DNA from: Rhabditoides inermis
Taxonomy: Eukaryota > Nematoda > Chromadorea > Rhabditida > Rhabditidae
Reading direction: 5' to 3'
DNA: 64,000 nt
Assembly: GCA_963966185.1 (NCBI GenBank)
Contig: CAWZYM010000280.1
Span: 1 to 64,000, forward strand
The notes under the pieces were generated by a model. The model had not been told where the DNA came from. It worked only from the letters and a program-made list of their open reading frames with translations, and ran no database searches. This document shows positions 57,496 through 64,000 of the stretch, piece after piece; position 1 is the first letter of the stretch; every line of letters begins with the position of its first letter. Position numbers and translations under genes: made by a program.

Positions 57496-57831
57496 TATTT
57501 GTTTTATTTATTATATTTCTATTTATTTTGACTCTCGCTGCTCGTGGACTCGTGTGGTATCCACACAAGCGACGAGTGAAATTTGTGAAAAAATCGTGAT
57601 CTGTATTTCTATGTTGAGTACTATCATTCAGAAATCGTATCGAAGTTAAAAAACGTGCACATTTACATATATAACACAAACCTTTAAGTTTTGGTGGAAG
57701 AAGAATTAATTATGGTACTTCCGACTGTATTGAATAACGGCACCTATAGCGATGCTACATACGATAAAATGTGAGAGGAGACAGAGACGCAGAGGAATCG
57801 ACTCGGCTAGCGAGAGGCTATCTTCGTTCAT

Positions 57832-59627
57832 GTCTGTAAAGTATTATTATATGAGAATGTACCATATCGAGGTTCTACAGAAAATAGCAGTTGTCTGTCT
57901 GCCATCCTAAAAAGGGCAGACACACTGCCATCCTAAAAAGGGCAGACAACTATTTCAAGACGAGATCTGACAGAGCGACAGACAACATATATAACAGGTG
58001 CGTAGAAGGAGCATACTTTGACCGTCGTAGACAAAATTCCGGTCCATCCGGTAAGAATTATCTGAAGAATTCGCTAATGTAGCTTATTAATAGGAGGAAG
58101 CTACAAGATCAAAAGTTCACTCTAAATCTAAATCGACTGTTTTCGGATAATATTACCTGACAAGCAAATGACAATAACAAACCTTTCCCTCTCCCTTTCC
58201 CCACAACTTCGACGATTTTTCTGTGAGGATACCATACAAAAGAAAATGATTGATTAAAAGAAACATATCAAGCACGCGAATCGCGCGATCGATCTCGCAC
58301 GAAAGGCATATATACTGCTAATAAGCGTAAAATTTATTGTTTTGCAGTTTATGCCCCCTCCCCGGAAATCGAACTGGCGGCGACTGGCGAAAAACTGTAC
58401 TGTAGCTTCCTTGATTGGTCAATCTCTATACTTTGATTCTGCTCTTTCACTCGCAATTAGAAGGTGTTTATCCAGCGTGTCCAAAACGCATCCGCGCCTG
58501 CATTCCGCGACGCGACGCGCAATGAGGCGTATAGATAGAGAAAACAAACTTCGGTTCGAAGTTATATAGTTAAATTGGACACCAAAGTGACGCTAATGAA
58601 TCAAGATTGTGAGGGGACGAAAAAAATGTGTCGAAAGTAAGACGATTATGAAATCAACAACGCTTGGTCTGATCTCTCTCTTCTCTTTATTTCTTTTTCT
58701 CTCTGCTTTTTCCTCTCTTTCTCTATATCTTTCTCTTTCTCAATCTTTTCCATATTCCTTTTGTCCTTTGGTTTGAGAAAAAAAACCTTCTCCATCACAC
58801 CATGTCACATATTTCCCAACCACCTGGCACGAGCATCACATTTATACTGGGCACTAGGTTTTTTATCTGTTAAATTAAATATGCATACTTTGCTTTCTTC
58901 GTCATGCTTCATTTTTGACATACATCAGCATCGTGTTCCTGCGTGATTAATTCGTGAAAGAGTTTGTCTTCTATCATATTGAAGTTTTGTTTTCAATAGC
59001 CCTCATTGCGCGTTTCACGAATCAAAGGTGCGCATATCTTTTGTATACGCTATGCGCACTGGCGCATAATCACCTCCTAATTGCGAGACGCGCCAAATTT
59101 GCTACAATACGCAGAATAAATTAGTTTCGATATAGTATTCAACCAAACCGCCTGCAGTTTCCCGCTTTCTCGGTCAGTTTGAATGGGTCATGGCCCTGGT
59201 AAATTCACAGGCAGCGGCGCGCGGCGAGAATGGGAACGCACCGCAACGCCTGTGCGCAGCGGTTTTTTTTCTCTTTCATCTCGCCGCCGCCACTGTAGGC
59301 TCGCAGATCATACGCGAATCTCAACCTTCATTGCGCGCGCGATTCACTCCCTGACTGTACTCGCCGAACTACCCATTACACACAGCAGATAACTGTTCTC
59401 TGGTAGCATCTCACTCTATGATGTCTTATTTCATTGTATCAACAATTCACACAAATCCAATTCTCCTTTGCTTAGTCTAATCAATCGTATTATCAATTAT
59501 CACGTACATTGCCCTTTGTGGGAATTCGATTATGCGAATTGTGAATCTCGCAGCTTATTAATTGAGCTAAACTTACAAATTCATCAGATAGTTCTGTTAC
59601 ACATTCTGACATCAACTTTTCACAGGG
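57832..59627. other. Intergenic between divergent receptor copies
   Basis: SR2 (minus) and SR3 (plus) are head to head, so both promoters lie here. A CTGCCATCCTAAAAAGGGCA repeat occurs twice in tandem at 57899-57947. CT-rich 58670-58750. No gene recognised. Confidence 0.5.
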
Positions 59628-61279
59628 ATGGACGCCCGAAGCCTCTCGCTAGCCGGCTCCATTCCCTTCCGTCTCTGTCTTCTATCACATGTTATCGTAT
59701 GTAGCATCGGTATAGCTGCCGTTATCCAATACATCCGCAAGTATCACAAATGGTTCTTCTTTCACCAAAATTTTAAGGTATGTGTTGCAAGTATTATGTA
59801 TAGAAACTTGACAAAAAACACGACTTTCCTACTTTATTCAGCTTCTCATCCTGAGTACCTTCATCGGTCACATCATTAACGCGTTTTCTCTTTGTCTCGT
59901 CCAACTATTTCATTTGATTTCCTTCACTCTCCTTCCCTCTCCAATCCTAATACCGACTCTAGTATGTATCGCTTTACGAGGATGGCAGATAGTTGCCAAA
60001 CTGTATTTCCCATGCATTCAAGTTCGTTTCAGTTTCTTTCAAAGTTTAGTTATGATTTTATGGTATTCCCAAAAAATTAAAATTTAAAACATCGTTCAAT
60101 GAGTTGTTTTTCATTTGCGGGTCGACATTCGAATTTCAGTTCTTTATGGTTATCGAGCGTCTTATTGCCTACAAACAAAAGGAACACTACGAAAAAGCCG
60201 GATTCAGACTTTCCTTATTGTTTATTTTCATATCGGTATTGTTTCGCTTCACTTTGTTAAAAACTATTTTTTCAGGTTATTGTTAGCTTTGCGGGATGTG
60301 CTTACATCTATTCCGCACAGGATCTCACGGAATATCACGTGTATTGTTCGACATCGAATCCACTCGCAAACAACGAATTAAAGTAGGAAGCAAATAAAAT
60401 AGGTACTGATACTGATTTTTTTTTCACAGACACGTCTCTCATTTTTATTTTGCCACCGAAGCATTATCACTAGTGATTTATTTCATCACTTCTCGATATC
60501 AGAAACGCGTCGCTAAAACGTGAATATTGTTTCAATTTCTGTTTTTATTTTATGCGTATACCACTTTTAGAACCGTATATTCCCTTGCGGCTTCATTCCA
60601 CAATTCAGAATACCTATTATCGATTCGCACAATTTCCGGAATCATTGTCATTCGATCAGTGTTCTATACTGTTAGCTCAGCAGTGACTTACTATGGTGCA
60701 CCGCTAAAGTTTCGTTATCAATAATGAGTACCGTTTCAGTTTATCTCAACTCTGAAAAATTCACGGATCCAGTTGTATTGCGCACGGTTTTGGCAGCACT
60801 TAACGTGGGTGAAATGTTTCGGAATATAAATAAATTATACGTACATACTACTTACAGTACCACCCATTACACACTATTCTATCGGCTTTTCTGTTCATCC
60901 GAGCAGCCAGGAAAATCAAAGCGCAGAGGAAAACTGAGGTATATTTGTTTTGCTCACGAGAACATATTTATACTTACCTTTAAATTGTGCAATGATCAAT
61001 GCAAATCTACAGTGAAAAAAGATGACTAGCATTACTTTCTTCCTTTCGAAAGATTCCGAAAACGTATTGACACGATTCATCATTGATAATGGCTGGTAGA
61101 CTGGTGAAAGGCTGAAAGGGACCGAAACGGAATGAGTACTATGTACTATGACTTTTCACTTCACTACATTTTTTACTTCTTCGAATATTCAGGTGATCGC
61201 GCTGACTCTACAGAAGTGCGATGGAGAGACGTACGCGCGACACTACGCGAGACAGTGGAATGTGGCAGCGAAACGATAG
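59628..61279 (+). CDS. Serpentine chemoreceptor SR3, intact (7-TM, Sra-superfamily type)
   Basis: Nine exons: 59628-59777, 59842-60021, 60140-60235, 60276-60382, 60430-60519, 60571-60695, 60740-60804, 60858-60938 and 61193-61279. All introns are GT-AG and in phase (40-254 bases), giving 326 residues. Seven hydrophobic segments are visible: residues about 12-36, 51-75, 85-108, 130-155, 185-205, 225-250 and 270-300. The motif after TM3 is MVIERLIAYKQKEHYEKAGF, and the tail is GETYARHYARQWNVAAKR. It is predicted to act as a chemosensory GPCR at the plasma membrane of sensory cilia (family knowledge). It serves as the reference for the other two copies. The exact family letter is not assigned. 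Confidence 0.85.
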
Positions 61280-61546
61280 TTGACCATTGTATCTTTTATT
61301 TTATTTTATGATGTTGTAATTATAAAAAGTCTTTCAAAAACACATTCTCTCTCTCTCTCTCTCTCGCTAATTTCCCTGACACTTTCATTCCCGTAGTCAT
61401 ACTGTAATTATCCCACCGCCCTTCTCTCCCCCATCTCTCTATCGCCTCTGGCGTATCCAGAATCCTCAGACTTTGCCGACCCGTGACCTCCACCTTCTAT
61501 TTATACCCGATGTACTTGTCTATGCTACCATTCTCACTTCATTGCA

Positions 61547-62313
61547 ATGTTCACTTTCCTCCCCTCCGAGCTTCTGCTCCTCATTTTCAAGCAGCTTGAC
61601 GTCAAGGTAAGCCCTTCTTCGCCTTTCTCCCATTACCTCACATTTTTAGTCGCTGCACTCCCTGCAAGCTTCCTGTACTCGGTTCAATGACGTCATCACT
61701 GCCTTCCGCCAGTCCCTCGCTACCAGACATATCAACATTCGATTCAAACAGGAGCGAGAAGTGAGCGGTTGTCAATGTGATTTTTAATCATTGTGTATTC
61801 AGGACACTATCTTTCTGGAGTACACCAGTCCGTACCACTTTCAGATGGAGGGAGGAGAGAAGAAGCTCACAGCAGCCTACGTCGTTCAAAAGCCCGGAGT
61901 CAAGTGAGTACAGTATGCATGAACCACAATACTCTTTCATACAGTAACCCAACTCATTCCAGGCCCGGCATGTGTCACCGGAAGTGCAGATGCGGTCGTC
62001 ACAATAACGTCATCAAGTTCCACGCGCCTCGCTCCCTTCAAGTGATCGGCTTCTTTATCAACGAGCTACTCGCTGAGCCCACCACGATCTGCTTGTTGGA
62101 AGAGGTGAGACTCTTTTTGAATCTATTCCTCTTTTTCAAAATAGATGAACATGTTGGTGCAATGTCTATTTTCAGGATTCTCTTTCTTCTCACTTCCACT
62201 CTGTTCTTGAGCGTTTCGTCAGACGGAATGGATCCCGCGTACTCAGGAGGGTGTCTACGAACGGAGAGGAGACCACGGACGACCAGATCCTTCCGAATTC
62301 AGCACTCTACTAA
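61547..62313 (+). CDS. F-box protein, five exons
   Basis: Exons 61547-61606, 61650-61760, 61803-61903, 61963-62104 and 62176-62313, all in phase, give 183 residues. The N-terminus (MFTFLPSELLLLIFKQLDVK, then SLHSLQASCTRFNDVI) is a canonical F-box: LP near the start, the hydrophobic helix and the Cys-x2-Phe contact. F-box proteins recruit substrates to SCF ubiquitin ligases through Skp1 (family knowledge). The C-terminal part holds a CHRKCRCGRH stretch and a long helix (LQVIGFFINELLAEPTTICL), comparable in size to nematode F-box families but without a recognised second domain. A (CT)n run at 61346-61364 lies upstream. Substrate unknown. Confidence 0.75.
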
Positions 62314-63192
62314 TAAACTAACCTCTGATAATGAACGAATGTTCTAATAAATAATTTTATACTTTTTTGTATGTTTTATTTGAGAAAGGTTTCATCAGAA
62401 CAGATACTACAACACAAAACTATCAATGTTTTCAATAAGTACGAAACATACATACAATATATCGTAGACTCATTTGAAAGCTATATTCACGAAGTGTGAG
62501 CGAATTATTTTCATTGTTCAGTCAGTCGCCTTATATTTCTATCGGACCAAGCATCCACCAAGATATCCACAGGTATGTAATCCAATTCAATCCAGGGTGC
62601 ATGAGCTAACCATACGTCTCGCGTGAATCGAATTTCTTATATACGGAGGCAAAGTCGCGAGAGTCCTTGGAAACTGAATTCACAAATAACACAAAGTACT
62701 GTACATACCTACAGAAAATGAATCGTAATGTAGTGAATGGAGACAGTGAGCAGGGCGAGGGATTTTATTAGATGTGGATAGCAGACGCGTCGGTCTGCTA
62801 GAGGTCTAGAGGACACTCTAGGACTCCAGGATGACTATTGAGTGAGTGAGATATGTCCACTCATCAATTTGTTGTTGTATTTCTAATCGTCTATTTCTAA
62901 TCGACTCTGATATATTTTTTCTTCAATAAACTTTCAACTACAGTGCCACGAATCAAGAAGCAACTTGACTTGACGCCCGTCTCACATTCACATCACACAA
63001 GTACACAAGTTGCCGGGTTGCAATGAAATGAGAAAGTCGATAAGCCAGAATGGCTCGTGTGGAAAAAGGATATGTGCTTTTTCGGCTAGAGCAAATCGAA
63101 TGCCCAGGCTGATTTTGGCTGTTGTCTTTTCACCCTTGCGTCTGCCGCGTTGTTTACGTTTTGGAAGCGTGAGAGAGAGATAGAGAGAGAGG

Positions 63193-63240
<48 letters not shown>

Positions 63241-63685
63241 GAGAAAGAGAGACGGTGTTTATTTCGTCCGAATTTCATGTGAGCTGTGAAACAGAAACAC
63301 ATGTGTCTTGTCTTTTTCCATTTTCATTGCTATCGATTCGCAAACAACCTTAAACTGATAAACTGATTAGAGTATGATAGGTGTGATAAGATTGGACGCT
63401 ATCATGCAAGTGGTTTTCTCTATATAATTGATATCAATGTTTCACTGAGCGTATCCGTTGCATATTGTTACGTTCATCTTTTTTTTTCGCGCTGCCCCGA
63501 GTGTAATTTGTCTCGTCAGTAGAGAAAGCGATGTCTGCATCTCTCGCTACTCCACACTCTCTCCTCTCTCCATTCATTTCCTTCTCATTATACCGCAAGA
63601 GAGATTCGGCAATCGCATGTTTTGGACCTTTTCTCGTTTTCACGGCTATTGTGTTTATTCTATTCATAATCAAAGCTGTTTCAGC
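62314..63685. other. Intergenic, no supported gene
   Basis: AT-rich sequence with an AATAAA-type motif at 62348. A (GA)n array lies at 63170-63252. Open frames are short or low complexity. Confidence 0.5.
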
Positions 63686-63899
63686 ATGTCTGACACAATT
63701 TTCGGGTTCCCCAAATATCCGAAATTCGACCCGCACTCGCCCCGATTCCCACAGGACTCGTTTCTCGGGAGGTGTGTTTATATGTTTGTTTGTTGTTTGT
63801 TTACTTGTGTTGTTTGTTTGATTATTGTTTTTTTATTTATTTCACAGGTACCTCACCAACCTCGATGTGGTCGATCCGTCAACGTTGTTCGTCTCAGAC
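63686..63899 (+). CDS. First two exons of an unrecognised gene at the window edge
   Basis: ATG 63686 follows a TTTCAG (possible trans-splice or intron acceptor). Exon 1 (63686-63771) and exon 2 (63848-63899) join in phase and encode MSDTIFGFPKYPKFDPHSPR followed by about 26 residues, ending LFVSD before GTACGT. The next acceptors inside the window lead quickly to stops, so further exons, if any, lie beyond 64000. Pro/Phe-rich start; family unknown. Confidence 0.45.
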
Positions 63900-64000
63900 G
63901 TACGTACTTTTTTCCTACACGTTTCATCTATAATACGTTTCAGCGTTAATATATGTGGAGCGTCATTTCATTTCTCTCAATAATCTCGCAGCAATGAAGT

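Larger units (their letters stand above)
55180..57681. repeat. 2.5-kb composite insertion in SR2 intron 1
   Basis: Contains a reverse-strand Helitron-like fragment (55335-55545, inverted copy of 26670-26885), a GA-rich minisatellite (55695-56555), the diverged repeat 56695-56925 and the fold-back MITE 57120-57495. The long minus-strand frame of Leu-Phe-Ser repeats across the minisatellite is not a gene. Confidence 0.75.
53434..57831 (-). pseudogene. Serpentine chemoreceptor SR2, disrupted
   Basis: Third member of the receptor cluster, broken in at least four ways. Exon 1 (57831-57682, MNEDSLSLAESIPLRLCLLS...) has TAA at codon 42, where SR3 has TGG (Trp). Intron 1 is swollen to about 2.5 kb by inserted repeats (55180-57681). 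Exon 2 has a 4-base insertion near 55131-55136 (LLILS then frameshift) but is otherwise like SR3 (HLISFTLLPSPILLPTSVCI). Exon 3 is split by a 372-bp SINE-like insertion (54500-54871). Downstream exons (VLRTVLAAINVS; GEAYALQYARQWNAPVTR) still match the functional copies, so the decay is recent. Confidence 0.8.

Overview
The window looks like nuclear DNA from a rhabditid-type nematode. Nothing in it states the species. The evidence is: many short GT-AG introns (about 43-70 bases) with TTTCAG-like acceptors; three copies of one serpentine (7-TM) chemoreceptor; an F-box protein; a D-type cyclin split into 8-9 exons; very long GA/CT microsatellites; and many fold-back elements, Helitron-like ends and retroelement pieces. 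All gene models were spliced by eye from open frames, splice-site strings and intron phase, so exon edges are predictions.

Layout. 0.4-2.1 kb: reverse transcriptase ORF (minus strand). 2.4-29.2 kb: a tandem segmental duplication. Unit I is about 2401-11541. Unit II is about 11542-17287 plus 26902-27876. Unit III is about 27877-29166 and truncated. Each full unit holds a small secreted-protein gene and, further on, an unrecognised helical-protein gene. Comparing the units dates events: unit I carries a 1.4-kb fold-back element absent from unit II, and unit II is split by about 9.6 kb (17288-26901) absent from unit I. That insert holds repeats, a compact set of unrecognised plus-strand genes (19.5-21.9 and 24.4-25.1 kb) and a BEL/Pao-like gag-protease ORF between LTR-like repeats. 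It ends exactly at a Helitron-type hairpin plus CTAA.

29.2-37.9 kb: two small spliced genes (99 and 92 codons), fold-back elements, a second Helitron end and long microsatellites. 37.97-43.59 kb: cyclin D with an N-terminal LxCxE motif and a complete cyclin box; this is the best-identified gene. 43.6-49.1 kb: mostly non-coding, with a two-exon secreted peptide gene (47.8-48.2 kb) and a hAT-like MITE with a perfect 8-bp target duplication. 49.2-61.3 kb: serpentine receptor cluster, with one apparently intact minus-strand copy, one pseudogene broken by a stop, a frameshift, a SINE and a 2.5-kb intron insertion, and one intact plus-strand copy. A small acidic-protein gene lies between the first two. 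61.5-62.3 kb: F-box gene. 63.7 kb to the end: the first two exons of a gene running to or past the edge.

There is no operon-like logic linking the conserved genes. The strongest themes are recent duplication, nested mobile DNA, and a possible cargo gene set inside the unit II insertion.
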